Assembly (NCBI RefSeq): GCF_014764445.1 | Contig: NZ_CP061721.1 | Coordinates: 3,472,001-3,536,000, forward strand | DNA: 64,000 nucleotides | Reading direction: 5' to 3' | DNA from: Pseudarthrobacter sp. BIM B-2242 | GTDB taxonomy: Bacteria > Actinomycetota > Actinomycetes > Actinomycetales > Micrococcaceae | Made by a program: the position numbers and the translations under genes | Notes under the pieces: model-generated | What the model saw: the letters and a program-made list of their open reading frames with translations, nothing else | What the model was told of the DNA's origin: nothing | Database searches by the model: none | Shown here: positions 51,731-58,141 of the stretch, in pieces | Numbering within the stretch: position 1 is the stretch's first letter | Layout of the letters: every line of letters starts with the position of its first letter

Positions 51731-53134
51731 TCAGTTGATGCCGGAGCGGCCGTGGGCCAGGCCGGTGGGGAAGCCGACCAGCACCGGCTCCGGAGCGGCG
51801 CAGCAACCGGTCTCCGCCGCGGCAGCGACGGGCGCCGGGGCATCGCAGCTGGTACCGGAGTCGGTGGAGCAGACCCCCGTTTCGGGGAGTTCCAGATGCA
51901 CCGTGTCAGCGGCTTCGCGGTCCCCGGCGAGGGCCGCGGCGACAGAGCGGACCTGTTCGTAGCCGGTGGCCAGCAGGAAGGTCGGGGCCCGGCCGTAGGA
52001 CTTCATGCCGACAATGTAGAAGTCCTTCTCCGGGTGGGCGAGCAGCTTAGCGCCGTGCGGCTGAACCGTGCCGCAGGAGTGGAATTCCGGGTCTATCAGC
52101 GGGCCCAGCTGGGTGGGTGCCTCGACGGCCGGGTCCAGGTCAAGCCGAAGTTCGCGCAGGATGTCCAGATCCGGGCGGAACCCGGTGCAGGGAACGACGA
52201 CATCGGCATCCAGGGTGCGTCCATCGACAGCCTCCACGCTCACGCCGGAGTCCAGGGATTTGAGTGCGGCGATGCCGAAGCCCGTGTGCAGTTCGATGGT
52301 TCCGGCCTCGACGAGGCGGCGGAGCCGGGAGCCGAGCTGGCCGCGGGCCGGCAGGCCGTCAAGGTCCCCGCCGCCGTAGACCTTTTCCGCGGAGGGCCCC
52401 CGTACGGCCCACAGGATAGTGGTTGCGGGTTCCTCCTTCGCGAGGCCGGCGAGGCTGATCAGCGTGTTTGCTGCCGAGTGGCCCGCCCCGACCACCAGGA
52501 CGCGGCGGCCGGCGAAGGAAGCGCGGTCCCGTCCGGCGACGTCAGGCAAGGGCAGGGAGATCCGGCCTGCTGCTGCCTCTTCACCGATGGCGGGAAGCCC
52601 GGCGGTGCCGAGCGGGTTGCGGGTGGACCAGGTGCCCGACGCGTCAATGACGGCGGAAACAGTGTGATCGCGGACCTCGCCGCCGTTGCGTTCGACCCGG
52701 ACGGTGAAGGGCATGGTGCCGCGGTCCCGGGTGTGGGTTTTGTCCATGCCCTGGCGCGTCACGGCGATGACCCGGGCGCCGGTCTGAAGCCGGGGCGCGA
52801 GGGCCGGGGTGGCAGCCAGCGGGGTGAGGTAGTTGTCAATCAGTTCCCCGCCGTAGGGCAGCGCGGTCAGGCGGGGAGACTCCCAGCCCGTACCGTCGAG
52901 CAGGCGGACGGCGGCGGCGTCGAGATTGAACCGCCAGGGTGAGAACAGCCGGATGTGGCGCCACTGCCCGATGGCCCATCCCGCCGTCGGGCCGGCTTCG
53001 AAGATCAGCGGCTCGAGGCCGCGCTCCAGGAGGTGGGCCGCGGCGGCAAGACCTATGGGTCCGGCGCCGATGACTGCGACGGGAAGGTTCTTCACTGGAT
53101 CCAAGCTGTCCTCTGTTCCATCTGTAGGTGTCAC
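51731..53134 (-). CDS. FAD-dependent oxidoreductase of the ars operon, with Cys-rich tail
   Basis: A 467-residue flavoprotein of the FMO/ArsO-like type. FAD site AVIGAGPIGLAAAAHLLERG is near residue 20; a second dinucleotide fold is RVLVVGAGHSAANTLISLAG; a late motif is VDVVVPCTGFRPDLD-like (VVVPCTGFRPDLDILREL). The last 55 residues are not part of the fold and contain Cys in GVCSTDSGTSC and a CC pair in AETGCCAAPEP. The enzyme's reaction is not known: related arsenic-operon flavoproteins may oxidise arsenite or organoarsenicals. The Cys tail could bind As(III). GTG at 53134 is listed; GTG at 53095 gives VKNLPVAVIGAGP and may be the real start. Confidence 0.88.
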   Translation of the reverse strand: MTPTDGTEDSLDPVKNLPVAVIGAGPIGLAAAAHLLERGLEPLIFEAGPTAGWAIGQWRHIRLFSPWRFNLDAAAVRLLDGTGWESPRLTALPYGGELIDNYLTPLAATPALAPRLQTGARVIAVTRQGMDKTHTRDRGTMPFTVRVERNGGEVRDHTVSAVIDASGTWSTRNPLGTAGLPAIGEEAAAGRISLPLPDVAGRDRASFAGRRVLVVGAGHSAANTLISLAGLAKEEPATTILWAVRGPSAEKVYGGGDLDGLPARGQLGSRLRRLVEAGTIELHTGFGIAALKSLDSGVSVEAVDGRTLDADVVVPCTGFRPDLDILRELRLDLDPAVEAPTQLGPLIDPEFHSCGTVQPHGAKLLAHPEKDFYIVGMKSYGRAPTFLLATGYEQVRSVAAALAGDREAADTVHLELPETGVCSTDSGTSCDAPAPVAAAAETGCCAAPEPVLVGFPTGLAHGRSGIN

Positions 53135-53182
53135 GGTTGGGGATTGGCCTGCCGGGTCCTCATGGGCCCGGCAGGCGGCGTG

Positions 53183-53248
53183 TCAGCAGCAGCCCTGCAT
53201 GTCATCGTCGTCGTCGCAGCAGCCATCGCCACAGCAGCCGGTGTTCAT
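53183..53248 (-). CDS. Tiny Cys-rich peptide in the ars operon, 21 aa
   Basis: A reading frame of 22 codons encoding MNTGCCGDGCCDDDDDMQGC plus a final Cys. Six of 21 residues are Cys, in three CC pairs, with five Asp in a row between them. Its ATG abuts the arsC stop codon (TGA then ATG), and the ribosome site GGAGGTGAGCTGA is exceptionally strong. No other start-stop pair explains this spacing between arsC and the flavoprotein. The composition predicts a soft-metal or arsenite-binding peptide. It is too short for homology searches to say much, so conservation is the main test. Confidence 0.72.
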   Translation of the reverse strand: MNTGCCGDGCCDDDDDMQGCC

Positions 53249-53686
53249 TCAGCTCACCTCCTTGCCTGCCGGAGTGAGGGACCCGATGAGTCCTTCGATG
53301 CGGGTTTTGATCTCGTCGCGGATGGGGCGGACGGCGACCACGCCCTGGCCGGCCGGGTCCTCCAGGACCCAGTCTTCGTAGCGCTTGCCGGGGAAGTACG
53401 GGCACTCGTCGCCGCAGCCCATGGTGATCACCACGTCGGATTCCTTGACGGCTTCCGTGGTGAGGATCTTGGGGATTTCGGCGGACATGTCGATGCCGAG
53501 CTCGGCCATCGCCTCGACGGCGGCCGGATTGACCTTATCGGCGGGCTGGGAACCGGCGGAGCGGACCTCGATGCCGCCCTTGGACAGCGTGGTCAGGAAC
53601 GCGGCGGCCATCTGGGAACGGCCGGCATTGTGGACGCACACAAACAGGACGGAGGGCTTCTTGGCGGATTCGGTTTCGGTGCTCAT
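53249..53686 (-). CDS. arsC: Arsenate reductase ArsC
   Basis: A 145-residue LMWP-fold arsenate reductase. P-loop [18 protein letters not shown] has Cys17 and Arg23; SAGSQPADKVNPAAVEAMAE and [20 protein letters not shown] carry the later conserved Cys residues of the thioredoxin-coupled cascade; the protein ends with a helix (TRIEGLIGSLTPAGKEVS). It is first in the minus-strand operon, right after a promoter flanked by two ArsR-like operators. GGAG lies 7 nt before the ATG. The Cys-rich 21-residue peptide starts immediately after its stop. Confidence 0.95.
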   Translation of the reverse strand: MSTETESAKKPSVLFVCVHNAGRSQMAAAFLTTLSKGGIEVRSAGSQPADKVNPAAVEAMAELGIDMSAEIPKILTTEAVKESDVVITMGCGDECPYFPGKRYEDWVLEDPAGQGVVAVRPIRDEIKTRIEGLIGSLTPAGKEVS

Positions 53687-53761
53687 GGTGTTTCTCCTGA
53701 AGTCAGTGAGGCGTGGATCGGTTTGGTTGTGCCATCGTCCCCGCCGCCCTGCGAATCAGAC

Positions 53762-53779
53762 ATTGATGATTGTCGATAT
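53762..53779. promoter_or_regulatory. ArsR operator B
   Basis: 18-bp imperfect palindrome ATTGATGATTGTCGATAT. It lies just downstream of a -10 candidate on the minus strand and matches two other sites in the window (ATXGATG-N4-TCXATAT pattern). Confidence 0.75.
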
Positions 53780-53783
53780 AGGC

Positions 53784-53813
53784 AGTATCGGGCAGGAGAT
53801 CGATGCTTGTCAA
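53784..53813 (-). promoter_or_regulatory. Candidate promoter of the arsC operon
   Basis: On the minus strand TTGACA (53813-53808) is followed after 18 bp by GATACT (53789-53784), a four-of-six match to TATAAT. It points at arsC, with operator C over the -35 and operator B after the -10, as expected for a repressor-controlled promoter. Confidence 0.65.
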
Positions 53814-53816
53814 TAT
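53799..53816. promoter_or_regulatory. ArsR operator C
   Basis: 18-bp palindromic site ATCGATGCTTGTCAATAT. It covers the -35 TTGACA of the arsC promoter and is 37 bp from operator B. Confidence 0.75.
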
Positions 53817-53831
53817 TTGCGGGCCGGGGAT

Positions 53832-54506
53832 TCAGGCAGCGTGCAGACGGGGTGCGAGGCCGCCGACACGGCGGGCGATCTCACTGAATGCGGCTTCGAA
53901 CGCATCCTCCGTGTTCAGCCGCAACGGATCCGGAACGGACCAGTGGATTCCTCCCGGATTGAGGATTTCCTCATGGGCGTTATCGCACACCGTCACCACA
54001 AAGTCATCGCCATGCGCCACGTCATCCAGCCGTCGCGGGGGAAGGTCCGCAAGCGCGACCCCGTGGCGGTTCGCAACATCAATGGCGCCCGGGGCGATGC
54101 GGTCCGCGGGATGCGTTCCCGCCGACGCGGCAGGAATTTCACTGACCTGGTTCCAGAGGGCGGTGGCCAGCTGGGATCTGGCGCTGTTGCGGGTGCAGAC
54201 GAAGAGGATGCGGCGGGCCCCGTGTTCGCGTCCGGGAGCCAACCCTTCCAGGGCGCCCGTAGCGAGCCGGATGTAGCTGCGCCGCTTGTCCGCTTCCGAT
54301 CGGTGACGTGCGGCCAGACCCGCGCTTTCGAGCGTACGCAGGTGATGTGACAACAGGTTTGAGGGCATGCCGAGTTCGGCCTGCAGCTCGGTGGGCGAAA
54401 AATCCCCCAGAGTCAGCAAGTCCACAATACGGAGCCGCGCCGGATCCGCGAGGGCCGCATGTTTGGCAACCCGCGCCATAAAAACGTCAACTGGGTCAGT
54501 ATTCAT
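53832..54506 (-). CDS. ArsR-ArsC fusion protein
   Basis: A 224-residue two-domain protein. Residues 1-92 are an ArsR-type winged helix (HAALADPARLRIVDLLTLGD, LGMPSNLLSHHLRTLESAGL); residues 100-224 are an LMWP/arsenate reductase fold with P-loop ILFVCTRNSARSQLATALWN (Cys104, Arg110, Ser111) and VVTVCDNAHEEILNPGGIHW. The ArsR part has no Cys-X-Cys metal site of the usual kind, so its signal may be arsenate or the state of the reductase domain. It is divergent from the aquaporin with 45 bp between, giving a likely shared operator. Such fusions are known in some actinobacteria and cyanobacteria-like ars clusters. Confidence 0.93.
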   Translation of the reverse strand: MNTDPVDVFMARVAKHAALADPARLRIVDLLTLGDFSPTELQAELGMPSNLLSHHLRTLESAGLAARHRSEADKRRSYIRLATGALEGLAPGREHGARRILFVCTRNSARSQLATALWNQVSEIPAASAGTHPADRIAPGAIDVANRHGVALADLPPRRLDDVAHGDDFVVTVCDNAHEEILNPGGIHWSVPDPLRLNTEDAFEAAFSEIARRVGGLAPRLHAA

Positions 54507-54516
54507 TGGTTCAATT

Positions 54517-54542
54517 TTGACTGAGTTAATTTCTTCCGTCAA
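54517..54542. promoter_or_regulatory. Inverted repeat between the ArsR-ArsC fusion and aquaporin genes
   Basis: TTGAC at 54517-54521 and GTCAA at 54538-54542 face each other across 16 bp in a low-GC 45-bp gap between divergent genes. It differs from the ATXGATG-type ArsR sites, so a different repressor, perhaps the fusion itself, may bind here. Confidence 0.5.
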
Positions 54543-54551
54543 GCTATTGTC

Positions 54552-55292
54552 ATGACTTCTCACCAACCGCCGCTGTGGCGCCGCGCCGTCGCTGAGCTGC
54601 TCGGCACCAGCCTGCTCGTGATGATCGTGGTGGGTTCCGGAATTGCAGCCCAGCAACTCTCCCCCAACGACACAGGGCTGCAGCTGCTCCAGAACAGCAC
54701 CGCCACCGTCCTCGGCCTGACGGTCCTCATTCTCGTCCTGGGGCCTGTCAGTGGCGCCCACTTCAACCCTGCAGTGTCCCTGGTGGACTGGATCCTCGGC
54801 CGCCGCAGCGGAACCGGCCTGAGCCTGCCGGAGCTGGGGACCTACGTCATTGCCCAGACCGTGGGCGGGATCAGCGGCAGCGTCATCGCGAACGCCATGT
54901 TTGAGGTGGGAACCTCCATCTCGGCCAAGGACAGGGCGACTCCGGGCCACCTACTCGGCGAAGTGGTTGCCACCGCGGGCCTCGTGCTGCTGATTTTTGC
55001 CCTGGCCGCCACCAGGCGGGGCACCCTCGCGGCCCCTGCCCTCGGCGCCTACATCGGCGCAGCCTACTGGTTTACGTCTTCGACGTCCTTTGCGAACCCG
55101 GCAGTGACAGTGGGCCGCATCTTCAGTGATACCTTCGCCGGCATCGCCCCGGCGTCGGTCCCCGGCTTCGTGGCCGCCCAGCTGATCGGCGCAGCGGCCG
55201 GGCTTGGGCTCCTGCTCGTCCTGTTCCCCTCCGCGTCCCGGACCGCAGATGACGTGGTTGTGCCTCACGCTTCGGAATCACCCGGCCGATAG
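54552..55292 (+). CDS. aqpS: MIP-family aquaporin/glyceroporin (AqpS-like)
   Basis: A 246-residue six-helix channel with both NPA boxes intact: GAHFNPAVSLVDWILGRRSG and TSFANPAVTVGRIFSDTFAG. The position beside arsenate reductases recalls Sinorhizobium meliloti AqpS, which lets arsenite formed by ArsC flow out passively in place of an ArsB pump. The C-terminal hydrophilic tail (TADDVVVPHASESPGR) is short. The second NPA box is followed by Val-Gly-Arg, so the selectivity filter Arg is present. Arsenite as cargo is inferred from the operon, not from residues. Confidence 0.93.
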   Translation: MTSHQPPLWRRAVAELLGTSLLVMIVVGSGIAAQQLSPNDTGLQLLQNSTATVLGLTVLILVLGPVSGAHFNPAVSLVDWILGRRSGTGLSLPELGTYVIAQTVGGISGSVIANAMFEVGTSISAKDRATPGHLLGEVVATAGLVLLIFALAATRRGTLAAPALGAYIGAAYWFTSSTSFANPAVTVGRIFSDTFAGIAPASVPGFVAAQLIGAAAGLGLLLVLFPSASRTADDVVVPHASESPGR

Positions 55293-55476
55293 CGTCCCTG
55301 TCCGGGTAGATTCCCGAAACTGCCCGTACTTCACATGGCAACAGCCAATCAACGATGCCCAAACTACCAGCGTTTACACCGCCCACGCCGAGACCGCCTA
55401 CCTCAGCGACGAAGAACCCGTGGAACTTGGCTCACGGCAGGCCGCCATGTCCTGACGCCCCTGCCGCCCAACCAGG

Positions 55477-55523
55477 GTGAGCGGGCGACGGCGGGACCTC
55501 CCCGCCGTCGCCCGCTCACTTTT
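55477..55523 (+). terminator. Terminator between aqpS and arsR
   Basis: A 19-bp perfect stem (GTGAGCGGGCGACGGCGGG / CCCGCCGTCGCCCGCTCAC, 5-nt loop) followed by a short T-run (TTTT). It isolates aqpS transcription from the arsR promoter that starts 22 bp later. Confidence 0.85.
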
Positions 55524-55544
55524 GCGTGGGTCACGTACTCATAC

Positions 55545-55573
55545 ATTGATGCCCATCAATATCAGGGCATAAT
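55545..55573 (+). promoter_or_regulatory. arsR promoter with ArsR operator A (leaderless transcript likely)
   Basis: Operator A at 55545-55562 is ATTGATGCCCATCAATAT, a perfect palindrome over 7-bp arms and the best of three matching sites. TTGATG (55546-55551), a 16-bp spacer and CATAAT (55568-55573) form a good promoter overlapping it. The arsR ATG is only 7 nt after the -10, so transcription would start at or near the A of ATG, and no ribosome site is present. This suggests a leaderless mRNA under autorepression. Confidence 0.78.
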
Positions 55574-55579
55574 GGGTAC

Positions 55580-55930
55580 ATGAACCTGCTGCGCGTACTT
55601 GAACCGGCTACGGACGAAGCCTGCTGCACACCGGCAGGCCAGCCCGCTCTGGGCGCCGAGGAGGCCCGGCAGAAAGCCCTGGTCTTCAAAGCACTGGCCG
55701 ATCCCAACCGGCTCCGCCTGCTCTCCATGGTCAAGGCCGAGGCGTCCGGCGAGGCCTGCGTGTGCGACCTGTCCGGACCGCTCGACCTGGGCCAGCCAAC
55801 GGTCTCCCACCACCTGAAGATTCTGGTGGAGGCCGGGCTGCTGCACCGGGAAAAGCGTGGAACCTGGGCCTATTACTCTTTGGTTCCCGGCGCTTTGGAG
55901 GAGACAGCCGGGGTCCTGGCCGCGCTGTGA
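55580..55930 (+). CDS. arsR: ArsR-family arsenic-responsive repressor
   Basis: A 116-residue ArsR/SmtB repressor. The fold is LVFKALADPNRLRLLSMVKA, CVCDLSGPLDLGQPTVSHHL with the DNA-recognition helix and EAGLLHREKRGTWAYYSL. Cys15-Cys16 near the N-terminus (DEACCTPAG) and Cys60/Cys62 (EACVCDL) are candidates for the As(III) site; a Cys15/Cys16 pair plus a third Cys is the sensor geometry reported for CgArsR1 of Corynebacterium glutamicum. Binding arsenite would release it from operator A and probably from B and C. The DinB-like gene starts by a GTGA overlap with its stop. Confidence 0.95.
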   Translation: MNLLRVLEPATDEACCTPAGQPALGAEEARQKALVFKALADPNRLRLLSMVKAEASGEACVCDLSGPLDLGQPTVSHHLKILVEAGLLHREKRGTWAYYSLVPGALEETAGVLAAL

Positions 55931-56478
55931 CCCCGCACCGGAACGGGATGGATCCGGCCAAGGAAACAATCCTGGCCGGCTACAGCCGTGACCGGCACGA
56001 CCTCGAGAGGTGGCTGAAGGACGCGGGCGCTGCGGACCTTCGCAGAAGGAGTGACGGCACCCGGTGGACCAACGAGGAACTGCTGTTCCATATGGTTTTC
56101 GGTTACATGGTGGTCCGCGCCTTGCTCCCGATGGTCCACGTCATCAGCAGGCTCCCCGTGCCTGTTGGTAAAGCCTTTGCAGCCCTCCTGAACGCCGGAA
56201 CACGGCCTTTCGACTTCGTGAACTATTGGGGGTCCCGCGGCGCGGCCATGATCTACAACAGGCAACGGATGGGCCGGAAACTCGAGAAGACCATCACCGC
56301 GATAACCCGCCGCCTTCACCGGGAGGACGCCCGAAGCCTGGCCCGGACCATGCCGTTTCCCGACCGCTGGGACCCGTTCTTCGCCCCGACGATGTCGCTC
56401 AAGGACGTCTACGCCTACCCGGCACGTCACTTCGATTTCCACGCCCGGCAGCTGTCCTTGAGGCAGCCGCTCCGTTAG
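55927..56478 (+). CDS. DinB-like family protein
   Basis: A 183-residue all-helical protein resembling the DinB/DUF664 four-helix-bundle superfamily, which includes metal- and thiol-dependent enzymes. Visible segments are ILAGYSRDRHDLERWLKDAG, DGTRWTNEELLFHMVFGYMV and AYPARHFDFHARQLSL. The His residues in the second and last segments could bind a metal. GTG at 55927 overlaps the arsR stop by 4 bp, so it is co-expressed with arsR; ATG at 55948 is an alternative. A thiol-transfer role in arsenic handling is a guess from position. It converges on the sugar kinase gene by 4 bp. Confidence 0.8.
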   Translation: MTPHRNGMDPAKETILAGYSRDRHDLERWLKDAGAADLRRRSDGTRWTNEELLFHMVFGYMVVRALLPMVHVISRLPVPVGKAFAALLNAGTRPFDFVNYWGSRGAAMIYNRQRMGRKLEKTITAITRRLHREDARSLARTMPFPDRWDPFFAPTMSLKDVYAYPARHFDFHARQLSLRQPLR

Positions 56479-57449
56479 CGGACCGTGGCGCCGCTCCGGG
56501 CGGAGGCCAGCATCACGAGCTCTTCACGTGTGGGCAGGCCCTCCCAGTCTCCGGCGGTGCTGACGGCGAAGGCTCCCATCACCGTTCCGCGGTGCAGGCG
56601 CCCGGCAATGTCCTCGCCGTCGAGCAGTGCGGAGAGGTAGCCGGCCGTGAACGCGTCCCCGGCGCCGACGGTGTCGATACTGGTCACTGCCACGGCGGGC
56701 GACTCGAACCGCCCGGCGGCCGTGTGGACGCCGGCGCCGTGGGCGCCCCGCTTGACCACAACTTCGGTGACCCCGCGGCCAAGGAGTTCTTCGGCAAGTG
56801 CGGTTTCGGCGTCGTCGGACATTCCGCTGCCCAAGGCGGCGGACGCCACGAGGTCAAGTTCGTCGTCGGACGCTATGAGGATGTCGGCGTGACGGACGAC
56901 GGGCGCCAGCACGGCGCGTGCCTCATCCCGGGTCCACAGCTTGCTGCGGTAATTAACGTCGAGGGAGACCACCATGCCCTCTGCCGCGGCCCGCTCGGCG
57001 GCGTATTCCAGTGCCGCCCGGGCTTCCGTGCCGAGGGCGGCGGTGATGCCGGTCAGGTGCAGGACGCGGGCGCCGGCGGTCAGGGCGTGGTCCACGTCGT
57101 CCCGGCGGAGGGTGGAGCCCGCGGAGCCGGCGCGGTAGTAGAACGCCCGGGTCAGGTCGGCGGTCCGCTGCTCGAGGAACATCACGCCCGTGCTGCGCGA
57201 CGGATCCAGCCGGTGCCTTACCTGGATTCCCTCGGCACGAAGTTGCCGCAGGATGAATTCGCCGTGCGGATCCGCACCAACAACGCCGGCCCAGCCGACG
57301 CTGTGGCCCAGGCGGGCGGCCCCCACAGCCACATTCGATTCGGCTCCGGCCACGTGCATGGCCAGGCTGCCTCCCGCGGACAGCGGGCCGGCTGAGCGCA
57401 GGGAGACCATGGACTCACCGAACGTCAGGAGGTCGACGGCGGTGCTCAC
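56475..57449 (-). CDS. PfkB-family 2-keto-3-deoxy-sugar-acid kinase
   Basis: A 324-residue ribokinase-type kinase. The start LLTFGESMVSLRSAGPLSAG is typical of 2-keto-3-deoxygluconate kinase; GAESNVAVGAARLGHSVGWA is the substrate-region motif, and DTVGAGDAFTAGYLSAL carries the catalytic Asp and the anion hole. It would phosphorylate 2-keto-3-deoxygalactonate or gluconate at C6. Its GTG overlaps the aldolase stop by 4 bp and it follows aldolase and dehydratase in transcription, so all three enzymes of a De Ley-Doudoroff-type route are present. The galacto versus gluco preference cannot be read. Confidence 0.92.
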   Translation of the reverse strand: MSTAVDLLTFGESMVSLRSAGPLSAGGSLAMHVAGAESNVAVGAARLGHSVGWAGVVGADPHGEFILRQLRAEGIQVRHRLDPSRSTGVMFLEQRTADLTRAFYYRAGSAGSTLRRDDVDHALTAGARVLHLTGITAALGTEARAALEYAAERAAAEGMVVSLDVNYRSKLWTRDEARAVLAPVVRHADILIASDDELDLVASAALGSGMSDDAETALAEELLGRGVTEVVVKRGAHGAGVHTAAGRFESPAVAVTSIDTVGAGDAFTAGYLSALLDGEDIAGRLHRGTVMGAFAVSTAGDWEGLPTREELVMLASARSGATVR

Positions 57450-58141
57450 CTTGCGTCCGCCGCGGCCGCGCCGGCGGATCGCCGTCCGAACGCCGCTGCC
57501 AGGTCCACGAACGCGCGGGCGCGCTCACGCATTGGGGCGAGGTCTCCCCCGGAACCGGCGTTGCCGAACAGCGGTCCCCCGAGCCCGACGGCGATCGCAC
57601 CGGTTTCCCAATAACCTGCGGCTTCGTCAAGGCCCACTCCGCCCACCGGAATAAACGGGATCCCGGGGAAGGGATCCCGCAGCGCCTTGAGGTAGCCGGG
57701 GCCGCCGATGGATGCGGGGAAGAGCTTGACCGCCGTGGCGCCGCGGTTCATGGCCTCGTACGCCTCACTCGGGGTCAGGGCACCGGCCAGCACCGGGATC
57801 CCGAGGCGCGCGGACTCCGCGATTGATGCCGCCAGCGCCGGGGTCACCATAAACTGGCCGCCGGCCCGGGCAACCTTCTCCACGTCCTCCGCTGTCAGCA
57901 CTGTTCCGCCGCCCACGAAGCAGCCCTCCGGCGCCGCCGTCCGGACCTCGCGGATCGCGTCGAAGGCGCCGGGCGTCGTCAGGGCGATCTCGACGAACCG
58001 GAAACCCTCCTCCATCGCGGCGATGGCGGCCTTCGCGGCAGCACCGCCGCCGGTGCCGCGGACGATTGCCACCAGCCGGGCCTCTTTGATTCCGGCCAGC
58101 AGGCCGCCGGGGGTAACACTGTCAGTCATGTTGTTCACCAT
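57446..58141 (-). CDS. KDPG/KDPGal aldolase (Eda/DgoA type)
   Basis: A 231-residue class I aldolase cleaving 2-keto-3-deoxy-6-phospho-sugar acid to pyruvate and glyceraldehyde 3-phosphate. The Schiff-base Lys is in TAVKLFPASIGGPGYLKALR; the catalytic Glu is in FRFVEIALTTPGAF; the phosphate-binding Gly cluster is FIPVGGVGLDEAAGYWETG. Its start (ATG 58141, or ATG 58129) overlaps the dehydratase stop by 7 bp. The partner dehydratase matches DgoD, so D-galactonate breakdown is favoured. Confidence 0.93.
   Translation of the reverse strand: MVNNMTDSVTPGGLLAGIKEARLVAIVRGTGGGAAAKAAIAAMEEGFRFVEIALTTPGAFDAIREVRTAAPEGCFVGGGTVLTAEDVEKVARAGGQFMVTPALAASIAESARLGIPVLAGALTPSEAYEAMNRGATAVKLFPASIGGPGYLKALRDPFPGIPFIPVGGVGLDEAAGYWETGAIAVGLGGPLFGNAGSGGDLAPMRERARAFVDLAAAFGRRSAGAAAADAR

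Noticed and set aside
51840..51905. LPETG in the ars flavoprotein, resembling a sortase signal
   Set aside because: No membrane helix or basic tail follows and the protein has no signal peptide; it is a chance match.
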